From: Myxococcales bacterium
GTDB lineage: Bacteria > Myxococcota_A > Polyangia > GCA-2747355
DNA: 57,227 nt
NCBI GenBank assembly: GCA_020431405.1
Contig: JAGQIK010000020.1
Span: 1-57,227 of the forward strand
Direction of reading: 5' to 3'
Position 1 is the first letter of the stretch; every line of letters starts with the position of its first letter. The notes under the pieces were generated by a model that saw only the letters and a program-made list of their open reading frames with translations, made no database searches and was not told where the DNA came from. Below are positions 19,342 through 27,020 of the stretch, piece by piece. Position numbers and translations under genes: made by a program.

Positions 19342-20337
19342 CTAGACGACGCGATAGCCCGCCGCGCGCACCATGCGGCACGTGCTCTCGTAGTTCTCTC
19401 CGCCGACGCTAAGGTAGCCGCCGGCGAACAGCGAGTCGACCGCGCCGAGCGCCAGGGGCTGGGCGTCGCCGAGGTGTCGCTCGCGCCCAGCAGAGAGGCG
19501 AATCTGTTTGGTTGGATTCGCCAGGCGAAACAGACACAGCGCCTTGAGACAGCGCTCGAGCGTGAGGCGAGGTGTGCGCCCAGCCAGCGGCGTGTGTGGT
19601 ATGGAGCAATAGAAGTTGACCGGGATCGCGTCGACGTCGAGCTCGCGCAGGCTGAGCGCGACGTCGACGAGATCAGCGTTTGTCTCGCCGACTCCGATAA
19701 TCACACCCGAGCAGCGCGACAGCCGCTGACGGCCAGCCGCACGCAGCGTGGCCACGCGATCGGCCTGCGTATGGGTCGAGCACAGCGACGGATAGTAGCG
19801 TGCGCTGGTGTTGAGGTTGTGGTTGATCCATCGCGCCCCACTTTGGCGCACCGCGCTCGCGCGCTCGTCGTCGAGCTCGCCGATGGACAGGCACAAGGGA
19901 ATGTCGCTTGCCTCGCGTACGTGCTGCAGCGAATCGAGCAGTCGTTCGAAGGCGCGTCGCGGCAGCTGTCGTCCCGAGGTGACAATGCAGTAGCGATCGG
20001 CGCCGAGCTCGCGGGCCGTGACCGCTCCGCGCGCCAAGGCGGCGGCGTCGAGCAACGGATAGCGCACGACATCGGGTCGCTCAACGCCGCGCTCTGTCTT
20101 GCGCTGCGCACAATAGCCGCAGTCCTGGCCGCACTGCCCGCTGCGTGCGTTGACAAGCACCTGTAGGCGCACGTCACGGCCGAAGTGCGCCTCGCGCACC
20201 CGTCGGGTCGCCGCGAGCAGCGCGCCGAGCTGCCGTCGCGGCGCGTCGACGACTGCCAGCAGCTCGTTGCGCGACGCTGCCGCACCAGCGAGCAGGCGAC
20301 GCGCCAACGATGAGGGCCAATCCGTGGTTTGGTCCAC
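19342..20337 (-). CDS. bioB: Biotin synthase
   Basis: A 331-residue BioB. The radical SAM cluster motif is CGQDCGYC. The [2Fe-2S] ligands also look intact: Cys in 'DRYCIVTSGR', Cys in 'DIPLCLSIG', Cys in 'SRCSGVIIGVGET', and the unusual Arg ligand in 'IRLSAGRER'. It inserts sulfur into dethiobiotin. GTG at 20337 is chosen because GGGAGA stands 7 bases before it and it avoids overlap with the upstream gene; a longer frame reaches 20409. Other bio genes are absent. Its place among lipid-type enzymes is odd for a housekeeping gene. Confidence 0.85.
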   Translation of the reverse strand: MDQTTDWPSSLARRLLAGAAASRNELLAVVDAPRRQLGALLAATRRVREAHFGRDVRLQVLVNARSGQCGQDCGYCAQRKTERGVERPDVVRYPLLDAAALARGAVTARELGADRYCIVTSGRQLPRRAFERLLDSLQHVREASDIPLCLSIGELDDERASAVRQSGARWINHNLNTSARYYPSLCSTHTQADRVATLRAAGRQRLSRCSGVIIGVGETNADLVDVALSLRELDVDAIPVNFYCSIPHTPLAGRTPRLTLERCLKALCLFRLANPTKQIRLSAGRERHLGDAQPLALGAVDSLFAGGYLSVGGENYESTCRMVRAAGYRVV

Positions 20338-20384
20338 TCGGGTATCTCCCGCTGACTCCGAGGAACAGCTGCGCGTTGAGCCCT

Positions 20385-21890
20385 TCACAGGCGGCTCGGC
20401 TGCAAGCATTTTCCGCGCCCTGGTGCCATCGCGCCTGCGCGTTCGGCGAAAGGCGAGCTCGTGGAAAGCGCGACGGGGCGGCTGTCAGCGGGTATCTCGC
20501 TGGGCGCCCAGAAGTTGGTCCTGCGCAGCAGATCGCCGACATGGCGATACTTGTACAGCGGTGCGAGCCGCCCGTAGAGCCAGGCGATAGACGGCGTCAT
20601 GCGGTAGCGCCACTGCCAAACCTGAAAGTAGTTGAGCGCGCCGATGTACAGCGCCCGCTTGGAAGGCGTGAAATCGCAGAACAGCTTGTCGTTGCGCCAG
20701 GCGGCGCGGGCCAGTCGGGTGCGATGGGCCAGCGAGTGGTATTTCAGTGTCAACCAGCGAATGCCGCGGGCGAGCTGTTCGGGTGTCATGCGCGCCGGAC
20801 GGTGCACGACGCTGTCGCGCCCGGTGTAGCGCTCGTAGTTTTCGGTGAGCAGACGGCCTTCGCGCCGGTAGCGACGAAAGCCAGGGGTGCCCGGGAAGGG
20901 GATCTCGACGGTGAAGCTGCTGTGCATCATCTTCGAGTCGCGTAGAAACCCCCACGTTGCCTCGAACAGCTCGGGCTCGTCCCAGTCGAAACCGAACATC
21001 CAGTTGCCGGAGGCGATGATGCCCGCCGACTGGATGCGCTCGACGATCTCGCGGTAGTACGACGCCGTGGCGCGCTTGCCCGTGCGGTCGAGGCTGCGCT
21101 GGTTGAGCGATTCGTAGCCCGACGAGATCAGGATGCAGCCGGCGCGACGCGCCAGCTCGATGTTGTCGGGGTTCTGGCTGAACTCGTGGCGCACCTGCAT
21201 GCCGAAGGGGAACGGGTCTTTGGCCAGCTCGGTGAACAGCGCGCGCGTATAGTCCATGTCGGCGGCGAGGTTGTCGTCGACGAAGTACATCGCCTTGACC
21301 CATTGCGGTCGGCGTCGGATCTGCTCGAGGACGTAGCGGATCGGGTGCGCGCGGTAGCCGCGTGTCATGCGCTTGGCGAAGCAGAAGCTGCAGCTCTCGG
21401 AGCAGCCGCGCGTGGCGATGACGGGGTAGTAGTAGGCCTGATAGCGGCGCAGCTTCATCAGGTCGGTGCGCGGGAGCGACAGGTCGTCGAGGTCGGGTTC
21501 TTCGTGATAGACGCCGCCGACCTGTCGCCGATCGACGAGCATCTGCTCGCAGATGCGCCGCCAGCTGGCTTCGCCCTCGCCGCAGACCACCGCGTCGGCG
21601 TGAGCGAGCGCTTCGTCTGGCAGCGCCGTGACGTGGTGGCCGCCGAGCACGACGGTGACGCCCCGCTCTCGGTAGCGCCGAGCCAGCTCGTAGGCCGCGT
21701 TGATCCGCGGTGTCGAGGCGCTGATGCCTACGAGATCGACGGGCTCGTCGAGGACCAGTCGCTCGCGCAGGAGATCGACGATGCAGACATCGAACTGCGG
21801 TGGCGTGGCGGCAGCGAGGCTGGCGAGCGAGAGCGTTGGGACCTCGAGCTCCCATGGAATGGTGATCAGCTTGGCGCGGAGTCTCTTCAT
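20385..21890 (-). CDS. B12-binding radical SAM protein
   Basis: About 501 residues from the ATG at 21890 (a GTG at 21902 adds four). The N-terminal B12-binding Rossmann domain shows 'VDLVGISASTPRINAAYELA' and 'VTVVLGGHHVTALPDEAL'. The radical SAM motif is CSESCSFC near residue 170, and 'VDDNLAADMDY' follows. A hydrophobic and aromatic C-terminal region (residues 370-460) resembles those of HpnJ-type enzymes acting on membrane lipids. It begins the minus-strand operon with bioB, the FAD oxidoreductase and the MMPL exporter. Substrate unknown. Confidence 0.8.
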   Translation of the reverse strand: MKRLRAKLITIPWELEVPTLSLASLAAATPPQFDVCIVDLLRERLVLDEPVDLVGISASTPRINAAYELARRYRERGVTVVLGGHHVTALPDEALAHADAVVCGEGEASWRRICEQMLVDRRQVGGVYHEEPDLDDLSLPRTDLMKLRRYQAYYYPVIATRGCSESCSFCFAKRMTRGYRAHPIRYVLEQIRRRPQWVKAMYFVDDNLAADMDYTRALFTELAKDPFPFGMQVRHEFSQNPDNIELARRAGCILISSGYESLNQRSLDRTGKRATASYYREIVERIQSAGIIASGNWMFGFDWDEPELFEATWGFLRDSKMMHSSFTVEIPFPGTPGFRRYRREGRLLTENYERYTGRDSVVHRPARMTPEQLARGIRWLTLKYHSLAHRTRLARAAWRNDKLFCDFTPSKRALYIGALNYFQVWQWRYRMTPSIAWLYGRLAPLYKYRHVGDLLRRTNFWAPSEIPADSRPVALSTSSPFAERAGAMAPGRGKCLQPSRL

Positions 21891-21965
21891 CGCGAGCGGC
21901 ACGCGATGATCCTTGCGTCGCCAACGACGCGCAATGACAGGTCGCAGTGTCTGTTGGAGTAGGGG

Positions 21966-23531
21966 CTATTTTCGAAGCCCCATCCGTTGCGCCATGTGGT
22001 GCAGGTTGCCACGCGCCATTCCGAGCGCTCGCGCGGCTGCCGCCCAGTTGCCGCCACTGTCCTCGACCGCGCGCAGAATCATGGTGCGCTTCGTCTTTTC
22101 CACGCCCTCCTTCAGGGTGAGGCCACCAACTTGCACGACAGCACTCTCGCGACGTGACGCGGCGGCCAGGGCGTCTTGCCCTTCGTTTCGAACGGCGTCG
22201 AGCTGAAGGTGCTCGGGACCGATGACGATCGGCGCCCCGCGCGTGATGTTGACACTGGCGCGCAAGACCGAGCGTCCGAGAACGTGGTCGAGCTCGCGCA
22301 CGTTGCCAGGCCAATCAGCGCTCGTCAGTGCCAGTCGAGCCCGCTCGGTCAGTCGCAATGGTCCTAGCCCGATGCGGCGCCGGTAGAGGTCCAGGAAGAA
22401 CCCCGCCAACAGCGGGATGTCCGAACGGCGCTCCCGCAAGGGAGGCACGCGGATCGGATACATGTTGAGGCGATGAAACAGATCGGGGCGAAACCGGCCA
22501 GCAGCCACTTCCCGCTCTAGGTCTCGATTGGTGGCTGCAATGACGCGCACATCCACATGAAGTGGCTTGTCCGACCCGAGGCGTTGGATTTCGCCCTCTT
22601 GCAGCGCCCGCAGCAGCTTGGGTTGTACAGACAGTGGAAGCTCTCCGATCTCGTCGAGAAAGAGGGTCCCCCTGTCGGCGATTTCGAATCGTCCAGCACG
22701 GTCGGCGGTCGCTCCTGTGTAGGCGCCGCGCAAATGACCGAAAAGCTCGCTCTCGACGATCGTCTCTGGCAGCGCCGCGCAGTTGACGTAGATCAGTGGA
22801 TGCGCAGCTCGCGCGGAGTGCTGGTGAACCAAGCGAGCGACGACCTCCTTGCCAACGCCCGTGTCGCCTGTGATCAGGACCGCGAAGTCGGAAGGGGCTA
22901 CGAGCTCGATCTCCTGACGGATGCGCTGCATGGCTACACTCGTGCCGATGAGCTGGTTGCCACCGTCACGACTAGCGGCGTCGCGCTGGAGCACGTGCGC
23001 GACTTGCTGATGACGGCGAGACGCAACCTCGAGCGCTTCGATGATGCGACTTGTGTGAAGCGCCGCGCCCGCCAGCGCCCCGAGCATCTGCAAGAACCCT
23101 TCGTCTAGCTTGTCGAACGCTCCCGGCTCGAGCGCATCGGCGGTGAGCACGCCGATGACCGTATCGCCCTCCATCAGCGGACAGCCAAGGCATGCGTGTA
23201 CGTCGCGGGTGGCGTCGGGGTTGGCGAGCAGCAGCCCGTCGTAGGGATCGGGCAACGCGCTATCGGCGGGAAAGCGAACAGGTTTCTTTCGCGCTACGAC
23301 CACATCCAGGCGAGGGTGCTCGCGACGCGAAAAGCGGCTGCCCAACACCTCCGGCGCCAGACCGTGAGTCGCGAGTGGAACGAGCTCGTCGCCAACGAGC
23401 TCGAGCACGGCGGCCGCATCACACGGGATGGAGCGCCTGACGGCATCGAGCAGCCGCGAGAGCCGATCCTGCGCGCCCAGCGAGGCTGTTAGGTCGACGG
23501 CGATGGATAGCAGTGCGTTCCGATCGGTCAT
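21966..23531 (-). CDS. norR: NorR-type nitric-oxide-sensing sigma54 activator
   Basis: A 521-residue regulator. The N-terminal GAF domain matches NorR closely and keeps the residues implicated in the NO-sensing mononuclear iron site: Arg74, Asp98, His112, Cys114 and Asp132. The AAA+ domain follows with Walker A GDTGVGKE (222-229) and a sigma54 loop reading GAYTGA (269-274) rather than GAFTGA. A C-terminal Fis-type helix-turn-helix ends the protein ('[19 protein letters not shown]'). ATG at 23531 is chosen over an in-frame extension to 23576. It is divergent from a sigma54 promoter driving the nitrite reductase operon. Confidence 0.9.
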   Translation of the reverse strand: MTDRNALLSIAVDLTASLGAQDRLSRLLDAVRRSIPCDAAAVLELVGDELVPLATHGLAPEVLGSRFSRREHPRLDVVVARKKPVRFPADSALPDPYDGLLLANPDATRDVHACLGCPLMEGDTVIGVLTADALEPGAFDKLDEGFLQMLGALAGAALHTSRIIEALEVASRRHQQVAHVLQRDAASRDGGNQLIGTSVAMQRIRQEIELVAPSDFAVLITGDTGVGKEVVARLVHQHSARAAHPLIYVNCAALPETIVESELFGHLRGAYTGATADRAGRFEIADRGTLFLDEIGELPLSVQPKLLRALQEGEIQRLGSDKPLHVDVRVIAATNRDLEREVAAGRFRPDLFHRLNMYPIRVPPLRERRSDIPLLAGFFLDLYRRRIGLGPLRLTERARLALTSADWPGNVRELDHVLGRSVLRASVNITRGAPIVIGPEHLQLDAVRNEGQDALAAASRRESAVVQVGGLTLKEGVEKTKRTMILRAVEDSGGNWAAAARALGMARGNLHHMAQRMGLRK

Positions 23532-23542
23532 GTTGTACGCAC
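23532..23542. promoter_or_regulatory. Candidate NorR binding site (GT-N7-AC)
   Basis: GTTGTACGCAC fits the core NorR operator GT-N7-AC. It lies about 116-126 bp upstream of the predicted sigma54 transcription start, a usual enhancer distance. It is the only match to the core in the intergenic region, whereas the E. coli norVW enhancer has three sites, so this is tentative. Confidence 0.3.
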
Positions 23543-23570
23543 GATACGATGTTATGACTTCGGCAACACC

Positions 23571-23582
23571 TGACATATGTCA
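23571..23582. promoter_or_regulatory. 12-bp perfect palindrome, Crp/Fnr (Dnr/NnrR)-like box
   Basis: TGACATATGTCA is a perfect palindrome in the norR/methyltransferase intergenic region. Its TGAC-N4-GTCA form resembles the TTGAC-N4-GTCAA boxes bound by NO- or oxygen-responsive Crp/Fnr regulators. The outer T/A pair of the full consensus is missing. It lies about 80 bp upstream of the predicted sigma54 start and 40 bp upstream of the norR start codon. Confidence 0.4.
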
Positions 23583-23631
23583 TGCGGATAACGATGGGTG
23601 TTAACTGTTTGAAAAATAAAGAGTAAATATC

Positions 23632-23647
23632 TGGCGCGTCTCGTGCA
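23632..23647 (+). promoter_or_regulatory. Sigma54 (-24/-12) promoter of the nitrite reductase operon
   Basis: TGGCGCGTCTCGTGCA matches the consensus TGGCACRN4TTGCW at 14 of 16 positions, with GG and GC at the correct spacing. Transcription would begin near 23658. An AT-rich stretch just upstream (23604-23630) is suitable for a bent promoter or IHF site. It faces the methyltransferase gene, with the sigma54 activator NorR encoded divergently. It also shows that the 5' part of the open frame beginning at 23643 is not translated. Confidence 0.75.
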
Positions 23648-23675
23648 TTACCACGTGCTGATTGGACTGGACAAC

Positions 23676-24479
23676 GTGGCTAAAGTAGACGAAATCGAAG
23701 TTCCTGGCGCGCACCTCGACCTCAGCCGAATGCCTGGCCACTGGCTGCTTGCCCGAATGGGTAAGCGGGTCCTTCGGCCAGGAGGGCTCGAGCTAACGAA
23801 GACGCTTCTCGCTAGGCTCGCTATAGGCCCGGCCGACAGGTTGGTCGAGCTCGCACCGGGCTTGGGCGCGACGACACGTCTTGTGCTCGCATACGCCCCG
23901 TCGTCGTATGTCGGGATCGACCGCGACAGCGTGGCGGTGCGTGTGGCACGCAAGGCGTTGCGGCCGGGAGACGAGATCCTCCACGGAACTGCATCGCGCA
24001 CAGGTTTGCAGTCAGCGTCGGCTACCGTCGTGTTCGGCGAAGCGATGCTCACCATGCAGACCGAACATCAGAAGGCAGCTATCGTTCGCGAGGCCCACCG
24101 TCTACTTCGCCCTGGTGGTCGATACGGAATACACGAGCTCGCGCTCACGCCCGATGGTCTACCAGAGGAGCAGAAGGATCAGATTCAGCGCGCGTTGTGC
24201 GACACGATCCATGTCGGAGCTCGCCCGCTCACGGTCACGGAGTGGATACAGGTTCTGCAGAGCGCTGACTTCGAGGTGAGTTCCGTCGCCACCGCGCCCA
24301 TGCATCTGCTTGAGCCCGCCAGGCTCGTGGCCGACGAAGGCGTGCTAGGCGCTTTGCGCTTCATCGCCAACGTCGTGGCAGCGCCAGCCGCGCGCCGGCG
24401 TGTGCTAGCGATGCGGTCGGTCTTTAGACGATACGCGGCAAAAATGTGCGCGGTGGCGCTCGTCGCTCGTAAGGACTAG
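23676..24479 (+). CDS. Class I SAM-dependent methyltransferase in the NorR-controlled operon
   Basis: About 267 residues. Motif I is 'VELAPGLGATT', motif II is 'YVGIDRDSVAVRVA', and 'LRPGGRYGIHELAL' is the post-III region. Near the N-terminus 'PGHWLLARMGKRVLRPGG' is a hallmark of an uncharacterised methyltransferase group. The start is uncertain: GTG 23676 (weak GGA upstream) or ATG 23730. Anything upstream of about 23658 lies before the predicted transcription start. As the first gene behind the sigma54 promoter it is probably NO-induced, but its substrate is unknown. Confidence 0.75.
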   Translation: MAKVDEIEVPGAHLDLSRMPGHWLLARMGKRVLRPGGLELTKTLLARLAIGPADRLVELAPGLGATTRLVLAYAPSSYVGIDRDSVAVRVARKALRPGDEILHGTASRTGLQSASATVVFGEAMLTMQTEHQKAAIVREAHRLLRPGGRYGIHELALTPDGLPEEQKDQIQRALCDTIHVGARPLTVTEWIQVLQSADFEVSSVATAPMHLLEPARLVADEGVLGALRFIANVVAAPAARRRVLAMRSVFRRYAAKMCAVALVARKD

Positions 24480-24543
24480 TGACGCGAGGCGCAGCTCATC
24501 GAGCGAACGGGCGCGAAATCCAAGGCGGGTGAAGGAGTCGACC

Positions 24544-25080
24544 ATGTCCGACATTCTGAAACACATCTTGGTTGATGTTCACTGCGAGCAGTGCGGCGAT
24601 TTCACGGTCGGAGCGGATGTGATCCTCGAGAGCCAGCGCTTGCTCGAAAAAGGATGTCCCGGATCTCCGTACGAATGCCCGCCTACTCTATTCGCGGCGC
24701 TCTTGCCGAAGTCAGCTCTCGAGACACTGGAACGAGCCTGGAGCAACGTACAGAGCGTCGCGAAAAGTCCAGTTCGGCTGGTGTCGTTCGATGACGCGTC
24801 CTCGGTCGGAGCGCACCCGCGCCGCACGCCGGAGATGCGGGCGATCGCGCGTTGGGAGGACGATGGAGGCTACGTCCCACCAGCCGTGATACGCGAGCTC
24901 GGGCATCGATGCTCCTTGGCTGCACGCGAGGAGAGCTGCACAAACCATCGATCAAGGCAGGTGGCCCGTGAAGGACGCCCTATTCCCCGAGGCGACACCA
25001 GATCTCATCAAGCGTCGCGAGGCTCTAGCCCCAGCAGCGGCACAAGCGTTTCGCGCGTTCGGTCGGGCGGTGTTTCGTGA
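24544..25080 (+). CDS. Small CxxC protein, unknown function
   Basis: A 178-residue frame with a strong ribosome binding site (GAAGGAG, 7-base spacing) before the ATG. The N-terminal ~110 residues look genuine: 'VHCEQCGDFTVGADVILES' carries a CxxC, followed by further Cys in 'EKGCPGSPYECPP', together a possible metal site. The C-terminal ~40 residues are Ser/Arg-rich, overlap the next gene by 113 bp in another frame, and are probably not conserved; a frameshift or a recent loss of a stop is possible. It sits inside the NO/nitrite operon. No family recognised. Confidence 0.6.
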   Translation: MSDILKHILVDVHCEQCGDFTVGADVILESQRLLEKGCPGSPYECPPTLFAALLPKSALETLERAWSNVQSVAKSPVRLVSFDDASSVGAHPRRTPEMRAIARWEDDGGYVPPAVIRELGHRCSLAAREESCTNHRSRQVAREGRPIPRGDTRSHQASRGSSPSSGTSVSRVRSGGVS

Positions 25081-25312
25081 GGGTGCGTTGTCGCGCAAGC
25101 ACAAGCAGATCGTCGCGGTGGCGGTTGCGCACGTCACCCAGTGCCCCTATTGCATTCGCGGACATACCGAAGCTGCTTCCCGCGCAGGAGCCACGTACGA
25201 AGAGCTGATGGAGGCGATCTGGGTCGCTGCGGAGATGCGTGCCGGTGCCGCCTTCGCACACTCGCTGATCGCCCTCGAAGGGCTCCACGAGGAGCAAACC
25301 GATGACACGTAA
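24968..25312 (+). CDS. Carboxymuconolactone decarboxylase/AhpD-like protein
   Basis: A 114-residue all-helical protein of the CMD/AhpD family. The redox/proton-relay motif is CPYCIRGH, the CxxC-x3-H expected for peroxidase-type members rather than true decarboxylases. GTG start at 24968 with AGGCAGG upstream. It overlaps the nitrite reductase gene by 11 bp, so they are coupled. In this NO/nitrite operon it may detoxify reactive nitrogen species or repair thiols (inference). Confidence 0.8.
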   Translation: MKDALFPEATPDLIKRREALAPAAAQAFRAFGRAVFREGALSRKHKQIVAVAVAHVTQCPYCIRGHTEAASRAGATYEELMEAIWVAAEMRAGAAFAHSLIALEGLHEEQTDDT

Positions 25313-26351
25313 GAGTGGACGCGATCTCGCGTTGAACGAAGAAATCGGACCTGAGGGCCAGGGGCGTCGCCGGTTCTTCGCTACGGTGGGTGCCGCCACC
25401 GCAGCAAGCGCATTGATGAGTGCATGCACAGCGTCGAATGGCCCGACGAATTCGGGAGCGGCCGCGCCGAGTGGGACAGCAGCAATGCGTCCCGCTACAA
25501 CAGAGCCAGGTAAGCTGCCGTGCTCCGACAACTTCGCGCTGATCGCGGCAGCAAAGCCATACGAACCGGGCCGTGTGGTCGATTTCACCCTCGTGGCGCG
25601 TGGCGGACCGGCAGAGCGCATCGAGATCGCTCCTAAGAAGAGCTACCAGTCGATGAACTTCAATGGCCAGGTACCAGCACCGACGCTCCGCCTGACCGAG
25701 GGCGATCGGGTCAGGTTCACACTCGAGAACAAAGGGCTTCTACCTCATTCGATCGACTTCCACGCAGCCCGGACGCCATGGAGCAAGAACTATCAGTCGA
25801 TCGGACCTGGCCGAAGGCTCGAGTTCGAGTGGACGGCCCGGGATCCCGGCATCTTTATGTACCACTGCGGCACGGACCCCGTAATCATGCACATCGCTGA
25901 CGGCATGTACGGCGCGGTTGTTGTCGACCCGCGGATGCCGCGAAAACCCGCCAAGGAGATCGTGCTAGTGCAAGGCGAGTTCTACGGTGTGGGTCACGAC
26001 CTCGACGCCATGCTCAACAAGCCACCAGACGTCGTTGCATTCAATGGCCAAGCGTTTCGATACCGCTCGAAGCCGATCGAGGCCAAGGTAGGCGAGACCG
26101 TGCGCTTCTTTGTCGTCAACGCCGGGCCCAACGCAACCTCGGCCTTCCATGTGGTCGGTGGCTTGTTCGACCATGTCGAGCTCGACGGCAATCCAAGCAA
26201 TGCGGTCGGAATGCGCCAGACGGTCGACATTTCACCCGGAAGCGGTGCTATTTGTGAGATTACCTTGCGTGAGCCAGGTAGCTACCCATTCGTGACCCAC
26301 AAGTTCAACGACGCTACCAGGGGCGCCGTTGGCGTCCTGCACGTGAGCTGA
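25302..26351 (+). CDS. nirK: Copper-containing nitrite reductase, Tat-exported lipoprotein
   Basis: A 349-residue two-cupredoxin-domain protein. Copper ligands are complete by comparison with NirK: first domain HSIDFH gives type 1 and type 2 His with the catalytic Asp between them, YHC gives type 2 His and type 1 Cys, and MHIADGM gives type 1 His and Met. The second domain supplies the catalytic His (AFHVVGG) and the third type 2 His (FVTHKFN). It would reduce nitrite to NO in the periplasm. The N-terminus combines a twin-arginine motif (RRRFFAT) with a lipobox ending LMSAC, predicting a Tat-exported lipoprotein, followed by a Ser/Ala/Pro linker. Confidence 0.85.
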   Translation: MTRKSGRDLALNEEIGPEGQGRRRFFATVGAATAASALMSACTASNGPTNSGAAAPSGTAAMRPATTEPGKLPCSDNFALIAAAKPYEPGRVVDFTLVARGGPAERIEIAPKKSYQSMNFNGQVPAPTLRLTEGDRVRFTLENKGLLPHSIDFHAARTPWSKNYQSIGPGRRLEFEWTARDPGIFMYHCGTDPVIMHIADGMYGAVVVDPRMPRKPAKEIVLVQGEFYGVGHDLDAMLNKPPDVVAFNGQAFRYRSKPIEAKVGETVRFFVVNAGPNATSAFHVVGGLFDHVELDGNPSNAVGMRQTVDISPGSGAICEITLREPGSYPFVTHKFNDATRGAVGVLHVS

Positions 26352-26361
26352 GCAGAACGCC

Positions 26362-26874
26362 ATGTGCGAGCGCGGCTCTCGGGACGTGGTCGACCTCCTC
26401 GCCGAGTGTCACGAGCGAATTCGCGGCTTCGTCGCGCTAGCTCGCGAGGCCGGATCGCGCATCGATGCCCCCGTCGACCAAGTAGTACGGGCATGTGCTC
26501 AGGTGGAGCGGTACTTTGTGCTGGCTCTGCCGCTGCATGTAGCCGACGAGGAAGAGAGCATCGAGCCACGCCTGCGTGGAGCGTCGCCTCTGGTGGATCG
26601 CGCACTCGACGTCATGGCCGATCAACACCAACACCACGAGCCCAAACTCCACGCTCTGTTGCGAGCGACCGCCAAGGTTCGGAGTAAACCAAATGACAGA
26701 GTCGCGCGGCGTGAGCTAGTAGCCGCTGCCACCGTGCTAGGCGAGCTGCTCGAGGAGCATCTCGTACTCGAGGAGGACGTAATTCTCCCAGCGATTCGGC
26801 AGCATCTTCCGCACACTACTCAGCGAGCGATAGTTGAAGAGATTCGACAACGGCGCCTTGCGGAGCAAGCGTAG
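26362..26874 (+). CDS. Hemerythrin HHE-domain protein
   Basis: A 170-residue four-helix protein with histidine/glutamate ligands spaced as in hemerythrins: H in 'AECHERI', H in 'LPLHVADEEE', 'DQHQHHEPK', and 'LEEHLVLEEDVILP'. Such di-iron proteins bind oxygen or NO, or repair Fe-S clusters under nitrosative stress (the YtfE type). It starts 10 bp after nirK and ends the NorR-linked operon. A role handling the NO made by NirK is likely but inferred. Confidence 0.8.
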   Translation: MCERGSRDVVDLLAECHERIRGFVALAREAGSRIDAPVDQVVRACAQVERYFVLALPLHVADEEESIEPRLRGASPLVDRALDVMADQHQHHEPKLHALLRATAKVRSKPNDRVARRELVAAATVLGELLEEHLVLEEDVILPAIRQHLPHTTQRAIVEEIRQRRLAEQA

Positions 26875-27020
26875 CGCTGAGGGGCGAGGGGAGTTGATGC
26901 GCGAAAGTAACGTTGCCTCATCGCACCACGCACCCAGGCGCACGTAACGGCTATGACGAACCTCGGAACGTACGCTCTTCTCAGCTCGCATTGCACCCTG
27001 ACAAAGAACTGGAGCATGTC

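Noticed and set aside
20485-22314. 609-codon minus-strand frame overlapping the B12-radical SAM and norR genes
   Set aside because: Arg-rich translation in another frame of two well-supported genes.
23643-23675. Earliest start of the methyltransferase frame
   Set aside because: It lies inside the -12 element of the sigma54 promoter and before the predicted transcription start.
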